Under the pieces are notes generated by a model. The model had not been told where the DNA came from, ran no database searches, and saw nothing but the letters and a program-made list of their open reading frames with translations. The position numbers and the translations under genes are program-made. Positions 39,137-48,666 of a stretch of 64,000 nucleotides of DNA are shown piece after piece. The stretch's first letter is position 1; each line of letters begins with the position of its first letter. The DNA is from Sulfurospirillum sp. (GTDB lineage: Bacteria > Campylobacterota > Campylobacteria > Campylobacterales > Sulfurospirillaceae), in NCBI GenBank assembly GCA_014859685.1, contig JACUTU010000004.1:62001-126000 (forward strand), written 5' to 3'.

Positions 39137-39281
39137 TTTACTGATATTCAGCTTTAAAACAAACGCGTCAGTTTTTAGTGGCAGGGACAAATTCCTCCGC
39201 CAAACACTAAAGCTACGAGAAACAAGTTTTTAGAAAACTACCAAATGTTTAAAACTTTTTTTATAGATTTTACAAAAGAGC
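39137..39281 (-). repeat. Intergenic repeat, copy 3 (inverted)
   Basis: Reverse complement of the repeat found at 20153 and 21159. Shared blocks in order on the minus strand: TAGCTTTAG, TTTGTCCCTGCCA, ACGCGTT, GTTTTAA, ATCAGTAAA. It has diverged more than the other two. It fills most of the 241-base gap between uvrC and the Hpt-like gene; no gene is seen in that gap. Confidence 0.6.
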
Positions 39282-39291
39282 TTAAGGTCAA

Positions 39292-41091
39292 TTATGTATT
39301 TAAAAATTTATAAAAATTATCACCATTTTTTTCACCTAAAAGTTTTTGTAACTCATATAGATGTGCATTGTAAATATTCTCAAAGGTTCCAAAATATAAA
39401 AGTAGTTTTTTGATGCTAGCTTCACCAATCCCTGAAGCATATTTTAAACCCAATTCTAGATCTTTATTTTGTTTTCTTGTGCGAAAAGAGGAGATGGCAA
39501 AACGGTGTGATTCGTCTCGAATTTTTTGTAAAAAAAGTAACATTTTGTCACTTGTTTCAAGTTTTATCGCTCCGCTCAATAAGTAAAGCAAATCACTTGC
39601 TTTGCTTTTTGCTCTGTAAGCTTTGGCATCCCTTTTTTCTTTCGCAATACCTATGATATCTATATCATATCCTTTTATGTCAAGTAGTTTTTTGGCAAGA
39701 TTAACAAGTGCTTGACCCCCATCTAAGAGCCATAAATCTGGAGTTGGTTCGTGAACGAAATGTTCTATTCTTCTTTTGAGCATCTCTTGCATTTGTGCAT
39801 ATTCATCTCTACCAAGCAAATTAAATTTTCTATAAGCTTCTTTAATGAAACCATCTTCATACACAACCATGCAACCAACAGGAGAATCCCCGCTAATGTG
39901 AGAATTATCAAATGCCTCAATGCGTAAAGGAGTTTTTTTGAGATGAAAATATTCTTGTAATTGTTCGTGAATATCTGTCATTTTTTCTTTTTTATATTTT
40001 TCTAAGTCTTCTCTTGCATTATGCAAAGCTCGTTTACATAATGCAGATTTATCTCCAATTTTTGGGTGCAATATATGCGTTGTTATGCCAAATTTATTGA
40101 TGATAAATGAAGTGATATCATTTTTGTACTCAAAATCGTGGGCAGTATAAATTTTATGAGGAATACTTTGTGGATTGGTGTTGTAAAATTGAAGCATAAC
40201 TCTTTTATAAAACTCATCTAAATCAAATTCTGTAGCATTTTTTAGTGTTTTATTGATGGTTGATACGAGTTTGCCATCTCGTATGAAAAGAATCATAATC
40301 GCCGCAAGGTTATTCTCGTTTACAATCGCAAAAAGATCAAAATTTTCAGCTTTTGCAAGATCAAGCTCTATTACATGTAAGCTTTTTTCAATAGCTTTTG
40401 TGACATCTCGTAAAAGTGCGGCTTCTTCAAAACGCAATGTGTCTACTGCTTCTTGCATCATCTCTTGCATTTTTTTGATGAGTTTTCTACGATCTATGAG
40501 GGCATCTTTGGCTTGTAAGAGTATCTGCATATAATCTTCTTTTGTGATTTTACCCTCGCATGGTCCATGGCATTTTTGAATTTGATAAAAAAGACAGGTT
40601 TTTTTGCCTTTGATGCAACTTTTTTTTTGCACTAATTTATAGGAGAGATACAAGGCTTGCAATATCTCTTTGGCACCACTTGAAAAAGGTCCGAAGTATT
40701 TTATCTTTGCAATATCTTCTACTTTTCTTGTGATTTCAAAACGAGGAAAATCAGTTCGCATATCAAGAGAAATATAGGGATAAGTTTTATCGTCTCGCAA
40801 AAGTATATTGTATTTTGGCTTCAATTCTTTGATGAGAGAATTTTCTAAAATAAGTGCATCATATTCGTGTGCACAAAGAATATATTCAAGATCATATGCT
40901 TCACTTATCATCTTGGCTATGCGAGCTGAAAGGGTAGATGAGCCTGCGAGTGAGGGTGTAAAGCGAAAATAACTTTTAACGCGTCTTTTGAGAAACTTTG
41001 CTTTACCTATATATAAAAGTGAGCCTGATTGGTTAAAAAACTTATAAACGCCCGCACTATCTGGCAGATCCTTTAATTTTTTTTCGAGCAA
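39292..41091 (-). CDS. uvrC: UvrABC excinuclease subunit C
   Basis: Dual-incision nuclease of nucleotide excision repair. The 599 residues include the GIY-YIG nuclease (SAGVYKFFNQSGSLLYIGKA), a cysteine cluster (CLFYQIQKCHGPCEG), the UVR helical hairpin that binds UvrB (FEEAALLRDVTKAIE), the RNase H-like second nuclease (IEAFDNSHISGDSPVG, DLWLLDGGQALVN) and a C-terminal helix-hairpin-helix (ASGIGEASIKKLLLYFGTF). All key motifs are present. It overlaps the upstream gene by 19 bases. Confidence 0.97.
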   Translation of the reverse strand: MLEKKLKDLPDSAGVYKFFNQSGSLLYIGKAKFLKRRVKSYFRFTPSLAGSSTLSARIAKMISEAYDLEYILCAHEYDALILENSLIKELKPKYNILLRDDKTYPYISLDMRTDFPRFEITRKVEDIAKIKYFGPFSSGAKEILQALYLSYKLVQKKSCIKGKKTCLFYQIQKCHGPCEGKITKEDYMQILLQAKDALIDRRKLIKKMQEMMQEAVDTLRFEEAALLRDVTKAIEKSLHVIELDLAKAENFDLFAIVNENNLAAIMILFIRDGKLVSTINKTLKNATEFDLDEFYKRVMLQFYNTNPQSIPHKIYTAHDFEYKNDITSFIINKFGITTHILHPKIGDKSALCKRALHNAREDLEKYKKEKMTDIHEQLQEYFHLKKTPLRIEAFDNSHISGDSPVGCMVVYEDGFIKEAYRKFNLLGRDEYAQMQEMLKRRIEHFVHEPTPDLWLLDGGQALVNLAKKLLDIKGYDIDIIGIAKEKRDAKAYRAKSKASDLLYLLSGAIKLETSDKMLLFLQKIRDESHRFAISSFRTRKQNKDLELGLKYASGIGEASIKKLLLYFGTFENIYNAHLYELQKLLGEKNGDNFYKFLNT

Positions 41092-41519
41092 AGGATTTCT
41101 TCTCTTATTTTTTCAAAAAGTACATACAGCTTTGGGTCATTTGAAAGGTTTTTAAACGCTCCATCGGCTCTTTCTGGGTAGAAAATAGTAGTTTGCGTTT
41201 CATGAAGTTTTGGCATTTCTTTGTTTGAAATAAACGATTTAACCTCTTTTATATGGGAAAAATCACACGATACATGCAAATTTGTGATCTGCTTTAATAG
41301 ACCCTTTATCAAATTGCGTTTATAATTGAATTCCATTTTTGCACTTTGGTGTGAAAGCACAAAAAATAGGGTATCATTTTTGACATACAAAAATTTTACA
41401 TGTATGGCAAAATTTTTTGGAAGCAATCCCAAAAGAAGTGAAAAGCACTCTTTTTTTTGGAGATTATTTAATAAAGGATTTTTTTTTAAATGAGAAATAA
41501 TCGTTTTAGCATCTTTCAT
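41073..41519 (-). CDS. DUF721 (DciA-like) protein
   Basis: A 148-residue basic protein upstream of uvrC. The fold-like pattern (LHVSCDF, IKEVKSFI) and small size fit the DUF721 family, some members of which (DciA) help load the replicative helicase. The match is weak by eye; gene order (unknown gene before uvrC in C. jejuni) supports a conserved gene. Its first 30 bases overlap, head to head, the start of the small lipoprotein gene on the other strand. No clear ribosome site precedes the ATG. Confidence 0.6.
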   Translation of the reverse strand: MKDAKTIISHLKKNPLLNNLQKKECFSLLLGLLPKNFAIHVKFLYVKNDTLFFVLSHQSAKMEFNYKRNLIKGLLKQITNLHVSCDFSHIKEVKSFISNKEMPKLHETQTTIFYPERADGAFKNLSNDPKLYVLFEKIREEILCSKKN

Positions 41520-41624
41520 TTGGTAATTATAACATCTCTTTTCTTTTTTTTAAGTGGTTGTGGTTATAAAGACGCTCCAGTTTATAGTGGCAAGAAAACT
41601 GTGCAGCAGAGTGAAGATAAGTAA
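41490..41624 (+). CDS. Very small lipoprotein (44 residues), LptM-like
   Basis: Translation from ATG 41490 gives a signal peptide with a hydrophobic core (LVIITSLFFFL) and a perfect lipobox LSGC at residues 21-24, followed by GYKDAPVYSGKK. Tiny lipoproteins with a CG-x-K-x-x-P-x-Y pattern (LptM/YifL group) help LptD maturation in E. coli; the pattern here (CGYKDAPVY) is similar. An AAAGGA site lies about 11 bases upstream. The gene ends 16 bases before nadB and probably shares its transcript. It overlaps the start of the opposite-strand gene by 30 bases. lptD itself is at 48.7 kb. Confidence 0.75.
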   Translation: MRNNRFSIFHLVIITSLFFFLSGCGYKDAPVYSGKKTVQQSEDK

Positions 41625-41640
41625 ATTTTAGGTTAGCATT

Positions 41641-43098
41641 TTGAAAAATTATTATGATGTGATCATTATTGGCTCTGGCGTTGCTGGCTTGCATACGGCT
41701 TTAAAATTGTCGCAAGGCATAGATGCGTTAGTTTTGAGTAAAGATTATGCGTGGGAATGCAATACTTTTTATGCACAAGGTGGCGTTGCAGTTGCAAAAG
41801 ATACAGCAGATGTAACCTTACATGTAGCCGATACACTTGCCGCCGGTGCTGGACATTGCGATGAGGATGCAGTGAATTTGCTCTGTTCGATGGGTAAAAC
41901 TGTGATTGATTCTTTTATACAAGAGGGTTTTGTATTTGATACCGATAGTGATGGCAATCTACTCTATACACAAGAAGCAGCACACAGCACCAATAGAATC
42001 TTACATGCAAGCGGTGATGCTACAGGAAGGGCAATACACCATTTTTTAATGGAGAAATTAAAATTTCCAATTCTTTACAATACGCAAGTAACTGATCTGC
42101 TCATTGATGAGGGAGTCTGTTATGGTGTAAAAGTGTATCATGCGAATAAAAAATTTAATCTCTATGCAAAAAAAGTGGTGATAGCAAGTGGTGGTGTCGG
42201 GTCTTTGTATGCGTACCATACAAATGCACGAACTATTAGTGCAGATATGCATGGTATCTGCTTGCGTCATGGGATAGCGCTTAGAGATATGGAGATGATG
42301 CAGTTTCATCCAACCGTTTTTGTCAAAAGCGATGCTGTACGCAAGCAACTTTTGAGCGAAGCATTGCGGGGTGAGGGTGCGATGATCGTGGATAGTGATG
42401 GGAAGCGATTTTTGTTTGATTATGACTCGCGGGGTGAATTGAGCCCTAGAAACCTAGTTTCGCAAGCAATTTTTGACCACGCGCAAAAGACAAAAAAAGA
42501 GATTTTTTTAGATTTACGGTCTTTTGATTGTGAACATTTTAAGAAAAGATTTCCTAGTATCTACTTCAATATGAAAAATGTAGGCTATGATCTGCCGCAA
42601 ACGCTCGTGCCAATATCTCCTGCGTTTCATTATGCTATGGGCGGCATCAAAACAGATCTTGATGGAAAAATAGCAGGTGTTGCCGATCTGTATGCAATCG
42701 GTGAAGTAGCTTGTACGGGCGTGCATGGTGCTAATAGACTTGCAAGCAACTCATTGCTCGAGGGATTCGTGTTTTCAACACGAGTTGCTAGCAATATCGA
42801 AGAAACGCTAGGAGATAAAAAAAGAGTTGTATTTGCACAAAATAATGAAAAACTCATAAGAGATGGTGATAAATTATTGAAAAACGAACTCAGAGCTATC
42901 ATGTGGCAAGATGCTGGGATAGTACGGGAGAAAAAAAGATTAAAAAAAGCTTTGAATAGAGTTGAAGAAATGTTAGAATTACAAATTGGCAAACTTATAG
43001 GTTTGCGATTGCTAGCCTCTAGGGCAATTATACAAAGCGCACTCGCAAGAGAACACTCACTTGGTGCACACTACATTTTAGGAGAAGAAAAAATATGA
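41641..43098 (+). CDS. nadB: L-aspartate oxidase
   Basis: FAD enzyme oxidising aspartate to iminoaspartate, the first step of de novo NAD synthesis. The 485-residue protein has the FAD-binding opening VIIIGSGVAGLHTAL, the HSTNRILHASGDATGRAIH substrate loop, and the conserved GVHGANRLASNSLLEG. A little shorter than E. coli NadB (about 540), with the loss in the C-terminal helical domain. Start is TTG. Overlaps nhaD by 4 bases. Confidence 0.95.
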   Translation: MKNYYDVIIIGSGVAGLHTALKLSQGIDALVLSKDYAWECNTFYAQGGVAVAKDTADVTLHVADTLAAGAGHCDEDAVNLLCSMGKTVIDSFIQEGFVFDTDSDGNLLYTQEAAHSTNRILHASGDATGRAIHHFLMEKLKFPILYNTQVTDLLIDEGVCYGVKVYHANKKFNLYAKKVVIASGGVGSLYAYHTNARTISADMHGICLRHGIALRDMEMMQFHPTVFVKSDAVRKQLLSEALRGEGAMIVDSDGKRFLFDYDSRGELSPRNLVSQAIFDHAQKTKKEIFLDLRSFDCEHFKKRFPSIYFNMKNVGYDLPQTLVPISPAFHYAMGGIKTDLDGKIAGVADLYAIGEVACTGVHGANRLASNSLLEGFVFSTRVASNIEETLGDKKRVVFAQNNEKLIRDGDKLLKNELRAIMWQDAGIVREKKRLKKALNRVEEMLELQIGKLIGLRLLASRAIIQSALAREHSLGAHYILGEEKI

Positions 43099-44459
43099 CA
43101 AAATACTTGGCATTGCTATCATTGCTAGCAAATATGGCATGGGCATCGCAAGAGGCTACATTGACATTTACTTGGGTGGGTATTGCAGCACTTATTATCT
43201 TTGTGCTTGGGTACTATTTTATTGCTGCAGAAGAAAAATACCACATAAACAAAGCCAAACCCGCTTTATTTATTGGTACTTTTTTGTTTATGCTTATAGG
43301 TTTTTATGATGTAACACATGGCATTGCTGTAGAAGATTTGCATCATGAAGTAAAGCTTTTGATACTTGAAATTGCAGAGATTTTCTTTTTCTTATTCGTG
43401 GCGATGACTTATATCGAAGCCTTGATAGAGAGAAGGGTTTTTGACACGCTCAAGTACAATCTTGTTTCAAAAGGTTACAGTTATAAAAAACTCTATTGGC
43501 TTACAGGTTTAATCGCTTTTTTCTTAAGCCCAGTTGCTGATAACCTTACAACGGCACTTATTCTCTCAACTGTTTTGATTACAATTGAGCGAAAAAACAA
43601 AAAATTTCTTGTTCCTGGTGCGATAAATATCGTCGTAGCAGCTAATGCTGGCGGTGCGTGGAGTCCTTTTGGAGATATCACAACCCTTATGGCATGGACT
43701 GCCAACAAGGGGCATTTTGGTGATTTTATGTATCTTTTTCCAGCTTCAGTCGTAGGTTGGATTACAACTGCTTGGCTCTTGTCCTTGTATGTTCCAAAAG
43801 ATAAACCAGTTTTTGATGTGTCTACTGAACCAAGGGTAAATATCCTTAAAGGCGGCAAAGTCATCATTGGCTTGGGAATTTTTACAATTTCTTCCGCAGT
43901 TTTGTCACACCAGATATTTAATTTACCAGCGATGTGGGGGATGATGTTTGGTTTGTCTTTGCTCAAACTTTATTCATACCAACTCAAAACAAGACATCAA
44001 GAAGATATCGGTGTTTTCAAATCCATAAGTAAGATAGAAAATGACACGCTACTTTTCTTTTTTGGTATTTTAGCTGCGGTTGGCGCGTTACACTTTTTGG
44101 GATTTTTGGATCTTGCTGCCAAACTTTATGAATCAGCAGGCGCCACAACGGTCAATATAGGCGTTGGATTTCTCTCAGCTATTGTTGATAATGTTCCTGT
44201 TATGAGTGCGGTTTTAAAATCAAATCCACAAATGGGGCTTGACCAATGGTTGCTTGTGACGCTTACAGCTGGAATTGGTGGTAGTTTGATTAGTTTTGGA
44301 AGTGCTGCTGGTGTTGGTGTTATGGGAAAATTAAGAGGGATCTATACTTTTTCAGCACACATGAAATATGCTTGGACAATTCTAGTGGGCTACATCCTTT
44401 CAGTTGCGATTTGGTTCATACAGTTTGAGATACTCAATTTTTATCCACATTGGAAGTAG
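43095..44459 (+). CDS. nhaD: NhaD-type sodium/proton antiporter
   Basis: Inner-membrane ion transporter superfamily antiporter of 454 residues with about 12 membrane helices. The NhaD motifs are seen: FLSPVADNLTTALI, NAGGAWSPFGDITTLMAW, AIVDNVPVMSAVL and GSAAGVGVMG. It would export sodium for salt and pH balance, in line with a marine or brackish habitat (inference). Confidence 0.9.
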   Translation: MTKYLALLSLLANMAWASQEATLTFTWVGIAALIIFVLGYYFIAAEEKYHINKAKPALFIGTFLFMLIGFYDVTHGIAVEDLHHEVKLLILEIAEIFFFLFVAMTYIEALIERRVFDTLKYNLVSKGYSYKKLYWLTGLIAFFLSPVADNLTTALILSTVLITIERKNKKFLVPGAINIVVAANAGGAWSPFGDITTLMAWTANKGHFGDFMYLFPASVVGWITTAWLLSLYVPKDKPVFDVSTEPRVNILKGGKVIIGLGIFTISSAVLSHQIFNLPAMWGMMFGLSLLKLYSYQLKTRHQEDIGVFKSISKIENDTLLFFFGILAAVGALHFLGFLDLAAKLYESAGATTVNIGVGFLSAIVDNVPVMSAVLKSNPQMGLDQWLLVTLTAGIGGSLISFGSAAGVGVMGKLRGIYTFSAHMKYAWTILVGYILSVAIWFIQFEILNFYPHWK

Positions 44460-44493
44460 TCGCTATGCAAATCCCTAAAAAATGGAGTTATAA

Positions 44494-46032
44494 ATGAAGC
44501 AAGTCCCTATAATAGTATTGGATTTTGGATCCCAATATACGCAACTTATCGCAAGAAAATTACGAGAAGAGGGCGTGTACTGTGAAATAGTACCTTACAA
44601 TGAAAAAATCCAGATTATTCAACAGAAAAATCCAAAAGGTTTGATCCTTAGTGGTGGTCCTGCTTCTGTTTATGCTAAAGATGCATATAATCTTGATGAA
44701 GCGATATTCCAACTCAATTTGCCAATGCTTGGTATCTGTTATGGTATGCAATTGATTGTTGATCATTTTGGTGGCAGTGTTGTTCCTGCAAGTCATCACG
44801 AATATGGTAAAGCAAAGTTGTTTTTTGAAGGAAATCATCAAATTTTTAGTGATACTCCAGATGAGCAAACAGTATGGATGAGTCACGGTGATAGAGTTGC
44901 ACAACTTCCTGCTGGTTTTGACAAGATTGGTTTTAGTGAAAACTCACCTTACGCTGCAATAGCAGATGAGGAGAGAGGCATTTATGCTTTTCAGTTCCAT
45001 CCTGAAGTGTACCATTCTACATGTGGTTCAAAGTTACTCAAAAATTTTGCAAAATATATCTGCAATTGCGAAAGTACTTGGAATATGGGCTCATTCGCAA
45101 AAGAAAAAATAGAGGCTATCCAAAAACAAGTTGGCAATAAAAAAGTTCTTTGTGCCGTGAGTGGCGGGGTTGATAGTTCTGTAGTGGCTGCATTGTTGCA
45201 TGAAGCTATAGGCGATAAACTTGTTCCTGTTTTTGTGGATAATGGACTGTTGCGATCAGGTGAGCGTGAGCAAGTTGAGGCCATGTTTAAAACCAGACTT
45301 GGAGTCGAGCTTATCACCATTGATGCAAGTGAAATCTTTTTGAGCAAACTAGCTGGCGTGGTTGATCCTGAGAGAAAACGAAAGATTATTGGCGAAACTT
45401 TTATAGAGGTATTTGACGCTGAAGCTAAAAAACATGATGGTATAGAGTTTTTAGCACAAGGCACACTCTATACAGATGTGATTGAGTCAGTAAGTGTCAA
45501 AGGACCTTCTAAAACGATCAAATCACACCATAATGTTGGTGGTTTGCCAGATTGGATGTCTTTTGAGCTTGTGGAACCACTCAATGAGATTTTTAAAGAT
45601 GAAGTGAGGAAACTTGGGCTAGAGCTTGGATTGCCTAAAGATATGATCTCCAGACACCCTTTTCCAGGGCCTGGTCTTGGCATTCGTATCATGGGAGCAG
45701 TTTGCAGTGAGGATCTTGCTATCTTGAGAGCCGCTGATAGCATTATGCTCGAAGAACTTCGTGTTAGCGGGTATTATGAGAAAACTTGGCAAGCATTTAC
45801 AGTTTTGCTCAATGTTAAAAGTGTTGGGGTTATGGGAGATAATAGAACTTATGAAAATACCGCATGTATCCGAATCGTGGATGCTACAGATGGTATGACG
45901 GCAACTTTTTCACATATTCCTCATACGATACTTGAAAATATGTCTCGAAGAATTATCAATGAAGTTAATGGCATTAATCGCGTTGTTTATGACATCAGTT
46001 CCAAGCCGCCAGCAACTATAGAGTGGGAATAA
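44494..46032 (+). CDS. guaA: GMP synthase (glutamine-hydrolysing)
   Basis: Last step of GMP synthesis. The 512 residues comprise an N-terminal class I glutaminase (nucleophile Cys in [10 protein letters not shown], His and Glu in FQFHPEV), an ATP pyrophosphatase domain ([13 protein letters not shown]) and the C-terminal dimer domain ([25 protein letters not shown]). Complete and normal in length. hemD begins at the base after its stop codon. Confidence 0.98.
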   Translation: MKQVPIIVLDFGSQYTQLIARKLREEGVYCEIVPYNEKIQIIQQKNPKGLILSGGPASVYAKDAYNLDEAIFQLNLPMLGICYGMQLIVDHFGGSVVPASHHEYGKAKLFFEGNHQIFSDTPDEQTVWMSHGDRVAQLPAGFDKIGFSENSPYAAIADEERGIYAFQFHPEVYHSTCGSKLLKNFAKYICNCESTWNMGSFAKEKIEAIQKQVGNKKVLCAVSGGVDSSVVAALLHEAIGDKLVPVFVDNGLLRSGEREQVEAMFKTRLGVELITIDASEIFLSKLAGVVDPERKRKIIGETFIEVFDAEAKKHDGIEFLAQGTLYTDVIESVSVKGPSKTIKSHHNVGGLPDWMSFELVEPLNEIFKDEVRKLGLELGLPKDMISRHPFPGPGLGIRIMGAVCSEDLAILRAADSIMLEELRVSGYYEKTWQAFTVLLNVKSVGVMGDNRTYENTACIRIVDATDGMTATFSHIPHTILENMSRRIINEVNGINRVVYDISSKPPATIEWE

Positions 46033-46674
46033 TTGCCTATTTATTTGCTTTCAAACACAAAACACGAGGAGGCGATAAGCCTCCCACTGTTGCAGATAAA
46101 ATCCTTACATGTAAGCCTTGATCTTTCAAAATTTGATGCTTTGATATTTACTTCAAAAAATGCAGTGTATGCAATGCAACAGATAGATGAAAATTGGAAA
46201 GAAATTCCCGCATATAGCATCGGAGAAGCCACAAGTAAAGCCATACAAAAACATAGCGGCAAATTAGTATACACAGCTAATGATTCGTATGGTGACGCTT
46301 TTGCAAGAGAGATATCACCAATGCTGAGAGGTAAAAAAGTAGCTTTTTTACGAGCCAAAGAAATTGCTTCAAGTCTTGAGGATATTTTGCTAAATGCCGG
46401 TGTTTTTTTGAGTTCATTCATAGTATATGAGAGTACATGTAAGCCTTGTAATTCTTCTTTGAGCTTTCCGGTAGATTCGGTTTTTATTTTTACTTCTCCA
46501 TCAAGCGTGCGATGTTTTTTTCACTGCTATACTTGGCGTGAGAGTTATCAAGCTGTTTTTATCGGAGCGATAAGTGCTCAAGCTTTTACTCTCAAAACAA
46601 CCCTACATGTAAGCACAACTCAAAGCATAGATGCCTGTGTCAGTCTTGCTAAAACATTAATTAAGCAAAATTAA
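46033..46674 (+). CDS. hemD: Uroporphyrinogen-III synthase
   Basis: HemD cyclises hydroxymethylbilane to uroporphyrinogen III for heme and siroheme. HemD sequences vary widely; here the 213-residue length, the two-domain pattern (FDALIFTSKNAVYAM, IGEATSKAI, FTSPSSVRCFF, IGAISAQAFTL) and position next to guaA as in C. jejuni support the call. Start is TTG with no gap after guaA. Confidence 0.85.
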   Translation: MPIYLLSNTKHEEAISLPLLQIKSLHVSLDLSKFDALIFTSKNAVYAMQQIDENWKEIPAYSIGEATSKAIQKHSGKLVYTANDSYGDAFAREISPMLRGKKVAFLRAKEIASSLEDILLNAGVFLSSFIVYESTCKPCNSSLSFPVDSVFIFTSPSSVRCFFHCYTWRESYQAVFIGAISAQAFTLKTTLHVSTTQSIDACVSLAKTLIKQN

Positions 46675-46676
46675 CT

Positions 46677-46682
46677 TATAAT
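46677..46682 (+). promoter_or_regulatory. Predicted -10 element for 6S RNA/purD
   Basis: TATAAT just after the hemD stop codon, no clear -35 box. It would start a transcript near 46689, at the 5' end of the predicted 6S RNA. Confidence 0.55.
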
Positions 46683-46689
46683 AGTTTTA

Positions 46690-46896
46690 CGGTATTATCA
46701 ATGCCTGGGTGTAGCGCTAAGCGTTTTTATGAGGGTCCAACATATATATTTGTGTGGAGTTTGTATCTTTTTGGTGCGTCTGTGATTTTGTTTGAGTGTG
46801 CTTGGCATATGAGAAATTGTAGCCTAAAGAGAAGATCGACTCTGCGTTGTTGGCATTATTAGGGCCAATACTTAATCGCAACGTCCACTTGGGTTT
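46690..46896 (+). ncRNA. ssrS: 6S RNA in the purD leader
   Basis: 6S RNA is a long hairpin that mimics an open promoter and binds sigma-70 RNA polymerase. The candidate has the expected shape. The 5' end (46704-46711, CCTGGGTG) pairs along its full length, allowing G-U, with the 3' end (46886-46893, CACTTGGG). Further in, 46734-46738 (GGTCC) pairs with 46862-46866 (GGGCC). Length near 200 bases fits. As I recall, 6S RNA in epsilonproteobacteria such as Helicobacter lies just upstream of purD, which is exactly the case here. No covariance model was run. Ends are approximate. Confidence 0.82.
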
Positions 46897-46898
46897 AA

Positions 46899-46928
46899 AG
46901 CAGCGGATTTTATTCGCTGCTATTTTTT
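46899..46928 (+). terminator. Rho-independent terminator between 6S RNA and purD
   Basis: Perfect 7-base stem AGCAGCG/CGCTGCT (46899-46905 and 46915-46921) with a 9-base loop, followed by a T-rich run. It would end the 6S RNA; read-through would provide purD mRNA, since the purD ribosome site (GGAG) begins directly after the T-run. Confidence 0.8.
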
Positions 46929-46942
46929 TGGAGAATTTATTG

Positions 46943-48214
46943 ATGCAAATTTTAATTATAGGAAGTGGTGGTAGAGAGTATTCTATCGCTTTAGCGCTCA
47001 AACAAGATCCACAAGTTTCAAAGATATATTTTGCTCCTGGCAATGGTGCAACCGATGATTTAGGTGAAAATATTGCTATAAAAGACTATGATAAGCTTGC
47101 TGATTTTGCAAAAGAAAATGCAATTGATTTAACCATAGTAGGCCCAGAAGATCCTCTAAGTGCTGGTGTGGTTGATATATTTAAATCCCGCGGTCTTGTA
47201 ATTTTTGGGCCTAGCAAACAAGCCGCTCAGCTTGAGAGTTCAAAAGTGTTTATGAAAAACTTTTTAGCAAGACATGCAATTCCAACGGCCGCTTATATAC
47301 AAAGTGATGATTTTTCAAAAGCAAATGCTTTCATAGATTCATTGCAAACACCTATAGTGATCAAGGCTGATGGCTTATGTGCTGGAAAGGGCGTCATCAT
47401 AGCTCAAAGTTGTGATGAAGCAAAAGAGGCGGCGAGAGAGATGCTCAGTGGTGAGCGTTTTGGTGAGGCTGGCAAACATATCGTTGTTGAAGAGTTTTTG
47501 GATGGTTACGAGCTTTCAGTTTTTGCCCTATGTGATGGAAAAGATTTTATAGTGTTGCCAGCTGCACAAGATCATAAAAAACTCCTTGATCACGATGCTG
47601 GTCCAAACACAGGAGGCATGGGTGCATACGCTCCAACCCCACTCATCGATACTACTTTGTACGAGAAGATTAAAAATAGAGTCATAATCCCAACACTTCA
47701 AGGTATGCAAGAGGAAAATAACCCTTTTGAGGGTGTTTTGTTCATCGGACTGATGATTGTAAATGGCGAGCCTATTGTGCTTGAGTACAATGTTCGTTTT
47801 GGTGATCCAGAATGTGAGATATTGATGCCACTTATCAAATCATCAGTGAGTGAACTTTTTTATAGTGCCGCAACACAAAATTTAAAAAATTATACACTCC
47901 AATTGTTTCATAAATACGCCGTTTGCGTTGTGATGGCGAGTGAAAATTATCCTTATAAAAGTTCAAAACCCTCAGAAATTCTTCTTAATGAACCCCTAGA
48001 TACACAAATTAACGCCAATACACACATCTGTTTTGCGGGAGTGAGTCGGGAAGATGAAAAACTTTTTGCAACTGGCGGGCGTGTACTTGCTTGTGTAGGA
48101 CTTGGTGATAGTATACAAGAGGCTAGAAATAGGGCGTATGAGCGATGTGGCGATGTTCATTTTGCTGGAAAACAGTATAGAAGCGATATTGCGTATCAGG
48201 CTTTGCAATCATGA
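46943..48214 (+). CDS. purD: Phosphoribosylamine-glycine ligase
   Basis: GAR synthetase, second step of purine synthesis. The start at 46943 gives the standard opening [19 protein letters not shown] and has GGAG upstream; a longer frame upstream would run through the 6S RNA and its terminator and is rejected. 423 residues with ATP-grasp motifs [27 protein letters not shown]-like stretch [14 protein letters not shown] and [12 protein letters not shown]. Overlaps the RDD gene by 4 bases. Confidence 0.96.
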   Translation: MQILIIGSGGREYSIALALKQDPQVSKIYFAPGNGATDDLGENIAIKDYDKLADFAKENAIDLTIVGPEDPLSAGVVDIFKSRGLVIFGPSKQAAQLESSKVFMKNFLARHAIPTAAYIQSDDFSKANAFIDSLQTPIVIKADGLCAGKGVIIAQSCDEAKEAAREMLSGERFGEAGKHIVVEEFLDGYELSVFALCDGKDFIVLPAAQDHKKLLDHDAGPNTGGMGAYAPTPLIDTTLYEKIKNRVIIPTLQGMQEENNPFEGVLFIGLMIVNGEPIVLEYNVRFGDPECEILMPLIKSSVSELFYSAATQNLKNYTLQLFHKYAVCVVMASENYPYKSSKPSEILLNEPLDTQINANTHICFAGVSREDEKLFATGGRVLACVGLGDSIQEARNRAYERCGDVHFAGKQYRSDIAYQALQS

Positions 48215-48666
48215 GTGATGCAGAGATTATTGAAAAATTTGAGCGAGAAAATATCACACTTGCTTCATTGACAAAAAGATCATATGCGTATTTTATAGAC
48301 GAAGTGTTAGTTTCATTACTTTTTATTTTCATTTATCTTGATTATCTTCCTGATGATGCTAGCGTAGAAGAAACTATTTTGATGATCAATAGTATGTTTT
48401 TGTATGTTGTTTTGCTCAAAATTGCATATCAAAGTATTTTTGTTACACTTTATGGTGCGACACTCGGAAAGATATTTTTAAAGATCAAAGTTGTGTCCGT
48501 TGCAGATTTGGAAAATCCACCATTTGTTTATGCTTTTTTGCGAGCTTTGGTGCGTGTGCTCAGTGAAAGTTTGTTTTATATTGGGTTTATTTGGGCTTAT
48601 TTCAATTCAAAAAAAGAAACTTGGCATGACAAGATAGGCAAAACATTGGTTGTAAATGCTTTTTAA
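48211..48666 (+). CDS. RDD family membrane protein
   Basis: A 151-residue membrane protein with an RDD domain: three or four membrane helices, opening [17 protein letters not shown] (the R...D pair) and the motif [14 protein letters not shown]. The last part, [12 protein letters not shown], is the typical family ending. Family members include Na+/H+ antiporters and many unknowns. Located between purD and lptD as in C. jejuni. Confidence 0.85.
   Translation: MSDAEIIEKFERENITLASLTKRSYAYFIDEVLVSLLFIFIYLDYLPDDASVEETILMINSMFLYVVLLKIAYQSIFVTLYGATLGKIFLKIKVVSVADLENPPFVYAFLRALVRVLSESLFYIGFIWAYFNSKKETWHDKIGKTLVVNAF

Noticed and set aside
43493-43966. Long antisense open frame inside nhaD, and similar ones inside guaA, pnp, uvrA and dnaJ
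   Set aside because: All lie opposite clear housekeeping genes with full motif sets. Their translations are low in complexity and match no family pattern.
46847-46942. Longer purD start 96 bases upstream
   Set aside because: It would be translated through the predicted 6S RNA end and the terminator and adds a sequence with no place before the ATP-grasp fold.
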